From Macrocystis pyrifera (Eukaryota > Sar > Phaeophyceae > Laminariales > Laminariaceae): 64,000 nucleotides of DNA. This document shows positions 21,369 through 32,874 of this stretch, in pieces. Positions within the stretch are counted from its first letter, which is position 1. The number at the start of each line of letters is the position of its first letter. The DNA lies in contig JASSKH010000021.1 of assembly GCA_031763025.1 (NCBI GenBank), positions 2,356,001 through 2,420,000 of the forward strand. The letters run 5' to 3'. Made by a program: the position numbers and the translations under genes. The notes under the pieces were generated by a model. That model did no database searches, was not told the DNA's origin, and saw only the letters and a list, made by a program, of their open reading frames with translations.

Positions 21369-22624
21369 GTACATATATTTTAGAACATATTCGAATTCTC
21401 TGTGAGTTGCCATACCATACGTACCTGTGACGTATTGACAAGTATCTCTCTTCTAAGAAATCCTGCTTGCCTCATTATTGCTTTGAGGCACACACTCGCC
21501 CGTTCTGTTTAGTTTTACTATTACCACCTGTTTCTCCCTGCCATTTCTGCTAGTAGGCCACCACAAGTATCACTGCCACTGCTTCTACGGCTGCTACTAC
21601 TGCTACTGCTCTTGCGGCAGAACGTGACTGGGCGAGGCAAAAGCAGGCACGGCAAGCTGAGGTAGGTCTTCAGCCTGCATGGGTATGGTCGCTAAATATC
21701 GTACATTTTTGAAGCTCAGTTCTTCGTTTTTAGTGCTGTGAAATGGCGTATGGTAGGTTTCATGTGGTACTGCCTGGCAGGGTCGTGGAGATTATTTTTC
21801 GAGGGGTCGCAGTTCTCTTCATCATGGCGAGGAGAAGGGTGGGGTGGGCAGGCAGTCTTAGCTTGTTTTGCCCTCGCGTTCGTCGATATCTTGGTTTGTA
21901 TATAATATTGCAGTACTGCACTGCTGTGGGTGAAACCGAGGCTTCCAGCGTCGCATATAGAATTGCATAAAACGGGTAACGAATGTTGTCTACGATTTGT
22001 CAGTAAACTACTGCCGATCTTCAGTTCGTACGTCAGGAAGGCAAGCACCAGGTATTACATACGTATAAACTCTATATTTCTTTCCAGTCGAAGCGAGGCC
22101 TTGCATTGATGTCACCGATAGATAGCTCAACATGAATACTTGTACCAGCGTATATTATTACGTTAATATTTTAGCCCAATTGCATTGCTGCTGTACTATT
22201 TTACTGGAGGCCCATATAATTTTATTGGTGTGATAGCAAGAAAGCATGAGTTGTTTAAAATCGCCTCGAGAATCGACGAGCTGTGGGAAGGTTGAACGCT
22301 CGGCGGGGACGGCTGAACACTCTACCAGGTATACCATACGACACAGCAGCAGCAACACCAGAGGGCATAATATGATATCCGGGGCAGGTGGACCCTAGAT
22401 GTGGCCTCAGCGTGTTCAGAAAACATTTGAGTGCAAATTATCTTCTCAACCAAGGTGTGCGAGAAAGGCTTGGGCCCTTGGCGTGCATATGGTTCTGTGG
22501 AGTGTAACACGGCTGCTCTTAGGCTTGGTCTCACATGCCATGCGTGTCTTTACTTTCTCAAGAGGTTACCATCTGCCATCTGGAACCGAACCAGCAGCAC
22601 AGCAGTAGTACTACATCAGGTTTA
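21369..22624. other. No gene recognised
   Basis: Short frames on both strands (for example 21743-21970, reading MAYGRFHVVLPGRVVEIIFR) show no domain. GCTGCTACTACTGCTACTGC simple sequence lies near 21590. Confidence 0.35.
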
Positions 22625-22733
22625 TATTACGGGGGTCCATAGTTAATAGGACCTATGGTATACATAAACACCTATATATTTATGTATTTTTACTAACAAA
22701 ATTTGGTCCCATTAACTATGGACCCCCGTAATA
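22625..22733 (+). repeat. TA-type MITE (family 1), copy 4
   Basis: T-type termini (GGGGGTCCATAGTTAATAGG and CCATTAACTATGGACCCCC), full-length interior, TA duplicates on both sides. Followed by ATTAATTAATAG. Confidence 0.95.
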
Positions 22734-23656
22734 TTAATTAATAGTCTGTCGTTTACTTGGGAGAAGGAGTTTTGTGTGTCCGCTCAGGTTGTAGGTTTGT
22801 GATCTCTTGATGTCAGCAAAACAAAGCGAAAACACTGGCATATATCGGCGTAGTAGGTAGGCTCATCATGCTCTGAATGGCGACACATATATATTTTTTT
22901 GCCGATAGCAGGTGCAGCACGGAATAGTATGCTGCAAACAATGCACAACAAGTAAATATAACCGGACAACAGCAGCACTTGGTTGTCAGTGAGCCAGACC
23001 TTTCGACATTTACTTACTGCTTAGTTAATGCTCGCACCAACTTTCCTCGGGTTATTTGCGATACAGACAGACAAGTACCTGGTAGTCGATAAGTAGGTGG
23101 GATATTTCGTCTCCCCGACTTCAGAAATATATAAATATTCTGCTTTTCTGTTTGTTGATCACAAGCGCAACACCCCACACAACCGTGCGTTCATATTCAC
23201 AAGCGAAAATGCACCACACAACCGTACCTTCATAAAATCATATCACGTAGTTTCAATATTTCAAATTCGAATATATTTCAAGGTCATACCTTTACGACTT
23301 TCGTTTGCTATTAATACGTACACCACTACTTTCGTAATTCTACCTTCCGGTACTACGTACAGCAATAATACTTGAACTCGTACAGCAGTAGTAGTTCGAC
23401 CTTCCGGTACTCGTGGCGTCAGATGTTTTATGTCTTGGCTCCGATCCGCAATGAATAACGTCTGCATTAAAAAAAAGTGTCAATAGTATAATTATGCCCC
23501 ATTTAGATTTTTTTGTTCCTTTCCAGAAAAATGTTGAAGCTTTTGTCTTGTGTGACTTGTACACTCGTGGGCATACTCTTCTTTTCTGCTCGCATATACT
23601 GCTGGAAATGTTGTTGTTGTTGTTGTTGTTGTTCTCACATTGCCACAATACAATGT
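22734..23656. other. No gene recognised; (GTT)n near end
   Basis: No supported gene. TATTAATA occurs at 23309-23316. A (GTT)n microsatellite at about 23608-23632 lies just before the 3' end of the following minus-strand LINE copy, suggesting the LINE primed at or generated this run. Confidence 0.45.
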
Positions 23657-24273
23657 TTGTGTGTTCTTCACATTAAACCGTTCTTCTACTCGTCGACATC
23701 CAGCAAGCCCAGTGTCCGTGCTGATTCTTCATCCTAGAAAGATACGAGCTCTGTGGTCACAGACTACGACACAGAGATAACACACCGTAATGCATTAATA
23801 GCCTACGCAATACCATGCCTTCGCACTAGGTGCGGCCGACACAACACACATACATACGCCAGCAACCAAAATACACCATAAAGAAAGAGAAGCAACGAAG
23901 AAACCAAACCGAAAAAGAACAAGAAAAAGAAAAAGAAAAGGAGAAGAATCCCAAATAAATAAATAAAATTGGAAGCCAAAGCTCAGACACATACATACTT
24001 ACCCCGAGCATGAGCCAAAAGGGACGTGCAAGGGGAAATATACGAGAAGGAAAAAGGGGACTATGCATCCCGGTGAACACTTAACTAAGTAAAAAGAGCA
24101 ATAGTGAGTGGGCCAAAATACGCTCGTCACCCACCCACTATGTAGTACTTCTTTCATAGGGATAAGAAGGGGAAAAAAAATCAAAATACATACCGAACGG
24201 CCGCAGCAGTTGGCGGTACGAGTAGCAAAGAAAAGTCCAACCTATTAGTCGGCCTGGTACCTTGCTACCCTAT
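23657..24273 (-). mobile_element. LINE 3' copy, 5'-truncated, minus strand
   Basis: Almost identical over about 620 bp to 14249-14876. Differences include a shorter AAGAAA run and a few substitutions. It stops at GCTACCCTAT, where the other copy continues into the RT frame. Such high similarity between two 5'-truncated copies points to recent movement or a recent duplication. Confidence 0.9.
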
Positions 24274-24448
24274 GCATTCTGTGGTCGCAGGACACGCTCC
24301 AATAACTCTGGGAGTGGAAGAATGCCTCGCCCGGTAACAATGAAAAACAACCAAAGAATATTATACGTATGATACTGAAATACATGTCATCTACGTACAC
24401 CTCAGACAAAAATAATATAAAGAGGTCCGCGCACGTACGTATCAGGTG

Positions 24449-25138
24449 ATGCGGTACGCTGTACAAGTCGCCATAGAAACCGAGAAGACCGCATACTACC
24501 CAGGAAGGAATAGGAAAAGGATGGAAAATAAAACAACTCCACGTCGAAAAATCGAAAGCGAAGTCTTAAAAATAAAAAATAAAAAAAGGGAAGCAAAACA
24601 ATCAATTCGAGTAAGAAAGCAAGAAAGCAAGCTGAAGAAAGGAAAAGGATGCACAAGAGAGTGCGCAGATTATCGCAGATCTACTATTAATACTCATGTT
24701 AATACGCGAGAAGTGTACCAACACGTAGCCTTTTATTCCACCTCACTGCTGTTTCTGTCTATTTCTGATTTAGGACAGCAGTGCAGAAATTATACCATTA
24801 TGGAAACGGGGAAATATACTGGAATATTATTATTAGAATGTTCCGGTCTGATGAGAGTTTTTTGTGGTCGAATAGGTAAAAACAATACCCCTGTTTTTAT
24901 CGAGATAAAGCTCAAGTGGGTGTGGACGGGGTCGGAGTTACGTAGGGTTAAGGCCATATCGTGCCTAAAGGTATTTTTTTTTATGATACCTGGAATTAAT
25001 ACTTGGGGATGTTTCGGAACGTCACTACTTAAAACACTGGAGCTACTCGCGGGCCGATGCTGCTTCTTAAGCAGTAGATGGTGTGCTTGTATTATTTTGG
25101 CTACGAATAATAATGCGATAACAACGACAACCCAATAG
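24449..25138 (+). CDS. Unassigned lysine-rich open reading frame
   Basis: 229 codons from ATG at 24449 without a stop, the longest open frame outside the transposons. The first 70 residues are very basic and Lys/Arg/Glu-rich (KRMENKTTPRRK, KIKNKKREAKQSIRVRKQES), and could form a charged helix. The rest is mixed, with a hydrophobic stretch LKVFFFMIPGINTW and an NNNAITTTTQ end. I recognise no family. The A-rich composition explains part of the openness. It may equally be a chance frame. No neighbour suggests a function. Confidence 0.2.
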   Translation: MRYAVQVAIETEKTAYYPGRNRKRMENKTTPRRKIESEVLKIKNKKREAKQSIRVRKQESKLKKGKGCTRECADYRRSTINTHVNTREVYQHVAFYSTSLLFLSISDLGQQCRNYTIMETGKYTGILLLECSGLMRVFCGRIGKNNTPVFIEIKLKWVWTGSELRRVKAISCLKVFFFMIPGINTWGCFGTSLLKTLELLAGRCCFLSSRWCACIILATNNNAITTTTQ

Positions 25139-25542
25139 CATTACGGCCATCATGGATAAGCGCAGGAGATCACCTAGTAATATATCTCCCCACAGCCCAG
25201 TTCCAAGGTAACTGCTGCGGTCCTCGGACACGTATAACACATGAACTAAGGGCCAGAGTCATGTGACTGATGGGCAGTATAATACTGACCGCCGTGAAAC
25301 CGGAACAGCAGTATGACGTGTACATATCTCTATCTATGTTTCAACTGGGCAGTGAGCGTGAGGTCCTAGAGCTGGCCGTCAAGGCTAAAATGTGTCGACG
25401 ACCAACCACGGGTCTAGCAATTGGTCAGAAACAGCAGACAGACGACAATTTGTTTCTTGTTTTTGTCGAAACGAACCGGTTTTAGGTTGGTAAACAGTAG
25501 TTGTAGTAACCCCAAGGCATGTCTGTGGAAAGTGTCGCGCAG
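25139..25542. other. No gene recognised
   Basis: Unassigned sequence between the lysine-rich frame and SINE copy 4. Confidence 0.4.
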
Positions 25543-25860
25543 ACTTTCATCACTTTTACTTTCCAGCCCACTCGTAGGAGGTTTTACCCTCGACGATCTT
25601 CTGGACAAGCCGTGGTCACAGGTGTCGTCCCTTCTCCCCCCCGGTACGTGCCTTTATTTTTTGTCGCGCACAGGGGTCAGCATTCCCACTGCTCGTCATT
25701 TTCATCGAATGTAGCTAACTCACGCTCTCGCGCTTTCCGCTTATCAATTTTTTATGCAAGAAAAAGTCCCTACGATCATGCACTCGGTGAGATTTGAACC
25801 CACGAAATTGATCTTGATAGGCACGCGGACCACCTACCAAGCCATCGGGGACGCCGGCTG
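25543..25860 (-). mobile_element. tRNA-derived SINE, copy 4
   Basis: Minus-strand full unit. The 3' end (TCATCACTTTTACTTTCC on the plus strand) lies at 25548. The tRNA-like head ends at about 25860 with GGCGTCCCCGATGGCTTGGT on the sense strand. The A/T tail is nearly absent. Confidence 0.88.
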
Positions 25861-26962
25861 CGTAGGACTAATGCCGAGTCACATGTGACGTCAAAATTTA
25901 TTTTATCCCATTCGGGAACTCAGTCATTGCGAGGCAACGACTTTTTTTGGAATGTCTTACCGCACTCCACCGCACTCCAACCAACCCGTGTTTTGGATGA
26001 TTATAGACCCTGACATGTGGCACGCGTTCTATGAACCCCTGCAATGCCTTTTTCGACGTTTTTTTTTATTCTTCACGGAAAAGTTGGATATGACTTCAGA
26101 TCCAAATATATATACTCGTACAAAAAACATTTTTATGTCAGGGATTGCCAGTGGCTCCCATTAATATAACTACCTGTGGTATGTGCCAAAAAACATTCCT
26201 CCGAAAGACGTGATATATATCGGAATCTGAAGGGATTTCATACGATTGTATTTGACCAGCGCGTATTTGTTGTTAAATTGGCCTCAAATATTGGCCCCTA
26301 CGAGTTTATATTTGTTAAGTGATCAAAACAGCAGCGTTGTGAGGTCGAGGTTTTCGTCGCGAAGCTCATCATCTTTGCAGGCTGGCTGTGTGTGACACTA
26401 TCAATATCAAAATAGTTATACTAGTGATACTTCGATCGGCCGTACTACGGGCTTTTTATGATCTCATGCAATATGTACATTCTGTATATATATCAGGAAG
26501 ACAAGATCTAAAGCTGCAGAATCTAAGGCGTGTGTGTGGGTCTGTATAAAAAAAAAAATTGAACATAAATAATGATAAGTTTCCAAGGTTGCACGTAGCT
26601 TGCCACGAGTGGGGAATTTGTAGTATTTATTCATACTATTAATAGAAAGCGTGGTACCCGAGTGCCTATCAATCGTGCATACTTCACTCCTACTACTGCC
26701 GTTTTCACCTGGTTTTATATAGCCATCGACATATGCCTGCAGCAGTCAGTAGAATTCCATCTACTCGTACAGATGCGTTTTAATCTGCTTGTTGAAGACC
26801 CCTTCCTCTGCGTCGAGGCCTCCGGCTCATAGCCAGCAGTGTTGCCTTGCTTTGGTGTTACGCCAAAATTTCCGACATCGATCATTTTGAAATTTGAAAT
26901 TGACATCGAAATATTAAATACGAACTATCGCCTCGGATCGGAGAATTTGAGGTACGTGTATA
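25861..26962. other. No gene recognised
   Basis: AT-rich, with no supported gene. TATTAATA occurs at 26637-26644 in the context C-TATTAATA-G. Confidence 0.4.
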
Positions 26963-27071
26963 TATTACGGGGGACCATAGTAAGTAGGACCTACGGCATA
27001 AACAACAACCTATATATTTCGTTATTTTGACGAACAATATTTGGTCCTATTTACTATCGTCGTCCGTAATA
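26963..27071 (+). repeat. TA-type MITE (family 1), copy 5
   Basis: A-type left terminus GGGGGACCATAGTAAGTAGG. The right terminus has diverged (ACTATCGTCGTCCGTAA), so the palindrome is imperfect. TA flanks are present. Confidence 0.88.
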
Positions 27072-27120
27072 GGATGTTATTAGACAGAAGTAAAACTTTC
27101 ACAAACCCAGTACGTCTTAT

Positions 27121-27223
27121 GATGGGACCATATTAAATAGGACCAAATATTGATAGTAAAAGTATATAAATATATGGGTTTTTGTCTTTACGGTAGGTCC
27201 TATTTACTATAGCCCCCCGTAAG
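27121..27223 (-). repeat. TA-type MITE (family 1), copy 6, degraded
   Basis: The left terminus is reduced to GATGGGACCATATTAAATAG. The interior (CCAAATATTGATAGTAAAAG) and right end (TTTACTATAGCCCCCCGTAA) are recognisable. It lies only 50 bp from copy 5, in the opposite orientation. Confidence 0.8.
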
Positions 27224-27780
27224 AGTACATAACTTCGTAACGTCTTCCCTGTTGTAAAAAGTACAAGGCGGTTTGCTTTCTTAAACGTAACTCGCTTCAG
27301 TGAGAATTCTGACAAACACCCCTCCCTGGACGAATCCGTGTTCGGTTTATCCATGTTCTCGCGGCGGGAATAGTCGATCCGATGGTGGAATTTCGCAAAA
27401 AATAGTTTAATCTCATATCGTACTCGGGGTATGTATGCCGAAATATCTTTCCAGGTAATATTTTGAGGAAGAAGTGTACTTTCTTGATCGGGGGTTTCGT
27501 TCACGGCTCCTACGGCGCCTCAAGCCTCAAGTTGCCTGCGGCATCTATTGTATTGGTAGAGCATCGGATAACCGGTTCACCGCCGTGACCGCTATTAAAA
27601 CGCGGACGCTCCTCCGATCCCTCTCCAGCAACCGTCGTAGCAATGAGACGTCGATGACCTCTTATTCTGCCCTCTTTGGTCAACAAAGGCGCGATGCTTG
27701 TTTTGGCCAAGAAATGCGGAAATTAAATCTCCCCTCTGTCTCGAAGTATTTGGGTCTCTTCTGTACACGTTCATGCCTAC
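27224..27780. other. No gene recognised; locally higher GC
   Basis: Bases 27490-27710 are GC-richer than their surroundings and open on both strands (minus frame with HRRLIATTVAGEGSEERPRF). No family is recognised. It could be a gene or element fragment trapped between MITEs. Confidence 0.3.
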
Positions 27781-27889
27781 TATTACGGGGGACCATAGTA
27801 AATAGGACCAAATAATGTTAGTAAAAATAGGTAAATATATAGGTTTTTATGTACACCATAGGTCCTATTTACTATGGTCCCCCGTAATA
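27781..27889 (-). repeat. TA-type MITE (family 1), copy 7
   Basis: Near-perfect A-type copy: GGGGGACCATAGTAAATAGG and its exact inverse CCTATTTACTATGGTCCCCC, with TA on both flanks. It is a good reference for the A-type consensus. Confidence 0.96.
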
Positions 27890-28191
27890 TTAATATTCTA
27901 AAATGTAATCGAAACGGTCGTCCTCAGTCCTATTTCGGGACAGAGTGGTGCCGAAGCGAAGACTTGGGCCGCTCTTACTCCATTGTTCTCAGTATTTTGC
28001 CCCAATTCATGGGTATCGACGTTGAGGGGTCACGGTAATCGTGTGGTTTGTATCTAGCAGAGGCCGAGGGCGGGGGGCGTTTGTGTCCGCGTTTGGTCCT
28101 CTTGGTTCTTTGTTTCAGTCTTTTTTTTGCGGTGTCTGCCGGACGGAAGTGATTCCGGCAGCACCACTCCAGACAAACCACTATTTCGGGA

Positions 28192-28290
28192 GACCATAGT
28201 ATATAGGACCTTCGGTACGTACGAAAACCAATATATTTCCAGATTTTTTCGTGGAATATTTGGTCCTATTTACTATGGTCCCCAGTAATA
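28192..28290 (+). repeat. TA-type MITE (family 1), copy 8
   Basis: Shorter, diverged A-type copy (TTTCGGGAGACCATAGTATA at left, CTATGGTCCCCAGTAA at right), flanked by TA. Confidence 0.88.
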
Positions 28291-29870
28291 GTTTTTTTTA
28301 TTTGGCCGTTGAACGGGGTATCAACCTACTGACTGTTGGACCCCTGGAAATAAGAATTACCTGACCTATTTACCTGACCTATGTCTCTCACATATCCTAT
28401 CTATATATATGTCAGGCACGAAGTATGCGATGTAGTACCGGTACTATTAATAGTTTAGACGGCTTGGAGCTTTTCAGGAGGACGGGCTAACTTGTGACAA
28501 CAGTCACCTACAGACAGAATATTGTTGATATCGTATAGCATTCGCAGTTCTTACATCAACAACGAGACACAGATAACGTCGAATGCAATCTCCCCTACGA
28601 AACAACCCTGAGGACTCTCTGTTCAGCTTTTTCTGTCCCCGCGGGCTTGACAATCCCTGAATACAAAAATACCTGCTGGCACGTACATGTTTTGGGACTC
28701 TCCGGTCACATTCGCTCGGTCTGCCGCCGTCAACCAGTCAGTGCTATAGTTGCATCGCCGCGAACAAGTACAGTAGTTTGACACCTCCGTCCGGATGCGC
28801 TACCAGGCTGTATTATTGGTTTTAAGCGCGGACTACGTCTTCTGTCGTTCCTACAGTTGGTTCGGATGGAGGCACCGAGTATCGAGTATGCTGGAATTGC
28901 CGGCTGCTCCGCTTGGCCTTTGGCCTCTCCCTCTTACACGAAGTACAAAATGATCCTACATCGAGTCCTGGCGCGCATGGAGTGCAATCCTCCTCTAGCG
29001 CACATACGAACTATTATACTTTGCGAGTGCAACATAGCAGAGCCCGTGAGCTCTCTGCGTGGTCAAGTTGGTATGTTGGTCGAGTCAAATAAGATGGAGT
29101 GTGCTATTAGAAATAGGATTCCGAGTCGATTGCGACAAGTCATCGTAGTTACTGCTAACTGTGTGGTGTTGTTTCGTTTGAAATTGTTTGGAAGGGGCAC
29201 TACTGTACTGTTGCGACCAGTCGATTGCCCCTGCTGTACTCCGCACTTCGGTATACTACACCACGCGACAAACGCATGACAAAGCAACGCACCAACCACG
29301 AGCGCACAGTCGTGACGACCCGCTTTCGTGCTCTCCTTCGCATCGCGATCTGTTTTACGATAGGGTTGGCGCTTTGTTTGCCTTATCCTCCTCGTGGTAC
29401 TTCACAGGGGGAAATTGACGATTAAATATGACGACTACAGCAACGACCGCTGCGTATCATGATAAACAATCAGGTGTCCGAGTTTCAACGCAAGCAGTCG
29501 TACGGTCGGCACGGGCGCAGCATGATAATCCTATCCTACCCTTGCTTACTGGGCGTTGACGCTGCTCGTAAGCAGTTGATGTCATCACCAATGTAGTCGT
29601 TGTTTTATTGTTATAGTAGTCGCTATCTTCAACTCCTCAAGGGGTGTGAAGAGGCAACATTTCGGACTGAGGAACTACCCAACATCTATCTTTTGTTTCA
29701 ACAAGACATTTCGTTGCAGACCCACTGCCGTTGGGCCATCAATAGGGCCCATCTTAACGGGGAACGCTAAAATTTCGTCACTTGGAAATAATGTTTTCAT
29801 GTTCAATGAATTTTTATTTGATTTTGAAAAAACAAACTAACGTGTTTGTGTCCTATCGGGAAACGGCGTA
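28291..29870. other. No gene recognised
   Basis: The open frame 28857-29279 (about 140 codons) has no motif I know. TATTAATA is at 28445-28452 in the C...G context. Nothing else is assignable. Confidence 0.35.
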
Positions 29871-29900
29871 TTAACCCCTTTAGGACTGCAGTCCCGTCGT
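29871..29900. repeat. TTAA-type MITE (family 2), copy 2, left half
   Basis: TTAACCCCTTTAGGACTGCA followed by GTCCCGTCGT, then interrupted by a family-1 MITE and a SINE. The matching right half appears at 30342-30361. Confidence 0.65.
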
Positions 29901-30004
29901 GGGGTGACCGATATTAATGGGACCAAAGATTGTTGGTAAAAATAGGGAAATGTATAGGTTTTTGTGTTGACCGTAGGTCCTATTTACTATGGTTCCCCGT
30001 AATA
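29901..30004 (-). repeat. TA-type MITE (family 1), copy 9, left end degraded
   Basis: Left end GGGGTGACCGATATTAATGG, right end TTTACTATGGTTCCCCGTAA. It lies between the left half of a TTAA-type MITE and SINE copy 5. Confidence 0.82.
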
Positions 30005-30034
30005 GAACTAATCCCAGATTTGTGTACATGTGCT

Positions 30035-30341
30035 ACCGGCGTCCCCGGTGGCTTGGTAGGTAGTCCGCGAGCCTATCAAGATCAATTTCGTGAGTTCGAG
30101 TCTCACCGAGTGCATGCTCATAGGGACTTTTTCTTGCATAAAATTGATCAGCGGAAAGCGCGAGAGCGTGAGTTAGCTGTACATTCGATGAAAATCGACG
30201 AGCAGTGGGAATGCTGAACCCTATGCGCGATAAAAAATAAAGGCACGTACCGGGGGGGAGAAGGGACGACACCTGTGACCACGGCTTGTCCAGAAGATCG
30301 TCGAGGGTAAAACCTCCTACGAGTGGACTGGAAAGTAAAAG
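30035..30341 (+). mobile_element. tRNA-derived SINE, copy 5
   Basis: The head carries TGGCTTGGTAGGTAGTCCGC and GAGTTCGAGTCTCACC. The body is well conserved. It ends GGAAAGTAAAAGTGCAG with no A-rich tail, running straight into the right half of the family-2 MITE. Confidence 0.88.
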
Positions 30342-30361
30342 TGCAGTGCTAAAAGGGTTAT
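30342..30361. repeat. TTAA-type MITE (family 2), copy 2, right half
   Basis: GCAGTGCTAAAAGGGTTATA, the expected mirror of the left half at 29871-29900. Confidence 0.55.
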
Positions 30362-31787
30362 AAATGTCAAACAAAAAAAAAAGATGGGAATAACCTGGAC
30401 TAACGCACCGCGTCACACAACGCCCAGTCGACAAATAGCGATAAGTGTAGACTAGACAGAGCGAAGGTTTGCGTTGTCGCGTGCGCGCCGCCGCCGGCCT
30501 CTTTTTCTTTTTGGTGGCGTAGGACAGGAAGCCATCACTCTCGGATTGTCTTGGGTGGGCGGAGAGAGCCCTCAAGCGCCACGCGCGGAACAGCAACGGT
30601 GATGCAGCTATCATGGTCTCGAGCGTATCATCTCTTTTTTTGTTCGTTTGCTCCGTTTTCGTGATGGTTGGCCGATCGAGCAGGCCGAAAAAATCGGCTT
30701 GCGGCCGCCATGATTCGCCACAGCCGGGGTACGATGCGTTTTGTTGGTCTGTGGGCGTCGGCGTGGCTATTGATCGGGTCGTCTCTCGTTGAGATTCGCG
30801 TTTTATCGCCTCGATCGTGGTCACCGAAGCGGCCAAAAATCACCCCTGACTCCACCGGGGGTGTTGACCCACCACGAACATGCTACATCAAGGCTCATCA
30901 ACTCCCCAATTTCAACTTGAAATTCAAGAAATCGCACGAAGAAGTCTCAAGAAAGACTTTTCACTCAATGGTAATTTTTTAATTTTCATTGAGAATGCCT
31001 GCTTGGTGATTCACTCTTCGGCCAATCAGATGCAAATTAAATTAGAACAAAAAAAAAATGATATTGAAAAAGATAAACGTCCACGATAAGATGTGCCCTC
31101 AGGAGATTGCTGATGGGGTCAAGTATGCTATTGTTTTCTGAAGAAAGTAGGTTTTCCGTGTTGTATGGAGATCCTCGGGCGAGGACCCTCAGACGAATGC
31201 AAGTGCACCGCCACCCTATACAATATCATAGCTTATTGCGTCGAACACGGAGTACGCCGCGGTTTTCTTAATATTGCACCTGTCCGCTGCGAAGCACTTG
31301 CTGCCTTTTCTTACGTGCTACCTATTATACCGACCATATTGTGGTGCTGGTATTGCCCTCTCAAAGGACATCGGTGCCCCAAACTTGGGCGAATACGCGC
31401 CAGGGCCACAGGTGTATATTGAGGTACACCAGCGCGAATCGCGAGTCTCAATACCACCGTGTACAACATCCACCACGAAATATATGCGTTGAAGCCACAA
31501 AGCCTTCCGGACGGCCAACCGCGAAACGTCCCCGTCTGCTTTGGTCGTGACGTCTCTCGCTTTCAGAGAGTTGCGACGTCAATCGAAGACTCTCTTCGTT
31601 CCCTAACCGGACCGGCTGTCATCCTTGCTGGTTAGATCGTTGGGTGTTCGAATCCTGCTAATACCATCTGTCTGCTTCGGTCGATCAACTCTGACGTCAA
31701 TGAAAAACTAAATCCCATACCTGGTACTATTTTAGAACTATTTTTATTTCCGAAAAGTGGGCGGCCATACCGTTATTTTTTTAGCAC
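30362..31787. other. No gene recognised
   Basis: Bases 30470-30870 are GC-richer and open on both strands. A plus frame (MRFVGLWASAWLLIGSSLVE, from about 30734) resembles a hydrophobic leader but has no continuation I can follow. A separate small frame 30880-31089 (SLKKDFSLNGNFLIFIENAC) is of unknown nature. Confidence 0.3.
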
Positions 31788-31896
31788 TATTACGGGGGAC
31801 CATAGTAAACAGGACCTATGGTACACACAAGAACCTTTATATTTACCTATTTTTACCAACAATGCTTGGTTTTATTTACTATGGTCCCCCGTAATG
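31788..31896 (+). repeat. TA-type MITE (family 1), copy 10
   Basis: A-type termini, full-length, C-TA on the left. On the right the duplicated TA has become TG (GTAATGG). Confidence 0.92.
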
Positions 31897-32874
31897 GAGC
31901 GCCTGTTGACGTGATTGGGTGATTGTAGACGGTCACCGGGAATGCGTAAACGTTTGCGCGATGGAAAGGACGGCATTCACTGTACCGGGGGCTGGACACG
32001 AGGACGCCAGTGACCGCGACTTGTTCACAGTCACTGAGAGCGTGAAAAATAGGGCAGAACTAGGTAGCGCTTTATCTCGCCCGTTGCTCCCCTTTGTGAA
32101 ACATAATTCATTTCGGGGACTGGGAATACACATACCATTCATGCGTAAACACCTCCCGAAGCTGAAACGAACGGTATGAAGCCTGAGTGTGGTCTGATCT
32201 GGTTGGTCGCATATACCATTCAATACCTTGTTTGTGTATATTGAGTTTTTTTAGAGACGGTTTTGTTCGCACGCATGGACACGGGCCACGCCAGCCGATA
32301 ATTATATAAATCCTTCATCAAACAGCGCGCGATTCGTATGTTTCGTGTACAGCGCCGCGTGTTGTCTCAAAGGGAATACGTGTACCGTGCAAACTCGTCC
32401 GCGTTGCCGCGGCCACGCCGGCCGCGCAACCAACGGCAACTCGCGCTACCTGTGCGAGGACAGCAACGTTGTATTACGCGGCCGTTTTCGCGTTGATAAT
32501 TGACACAGAAGTGGAAGTAGGCTGATTTCGACTCCGTTATAACTCCTACAAACACCGTTTAGGGAACCATGTACTTGGGACTATTGTACGATGATTATGC
32601 CTTCGTTCTAAAGCAGCAGCGCAACGACTACGCACCAGGTAGTCTACATGTAATTATTTCCGTGGATGACGAAGAACATGCCAGGTATACTGGAAAGAAC
32701 ATGCCAGGTGTACTGGAACCTAATACATATGAAGTAAAAACATATTCGAGGTGATTTACATTTTTGCCGACATCTGCATTTCGACCCCAAACGATCACAC
32801 CATGCAGGCCGTCACACATCTGGGAGAAGCCGAAAACAGCAGCTTCCGGCACAAAGGCAACCTAAAGCCCAGCT
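31897..32874. other. Region upstream of the LNR gene
   Basis: No gene recognised. An imperfect duplication of ACATGCCAGGTRTACTGGAA occurs at about 32678-32720. The promoter and 5' leader of the LNR gene should lie near the right end, but no TATA-like element can be assigned with confidence. Confidence 0.35.

Noticed and set aside
27535..27600. tRNA-like stretch with TTGGTAGAGCATCGG (A-box match)
   Set aside because: No pairing acceptor stem and no complete T-arm/B box at the right distance, so not called a tRNA gene.
30033..30836. 267-codon minus-strand frame
   Set aside because: Its C-terminal third is antisense SINE sequence, and the same frame appears in other SINE copies. Treated as a chance frame.
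31640..31672. GGTGTTCGAATCCTG, a B-box-like word
   Set aside because: The flanking bases do not form a T-stem and no A box lies upstream at tRNA spacing.
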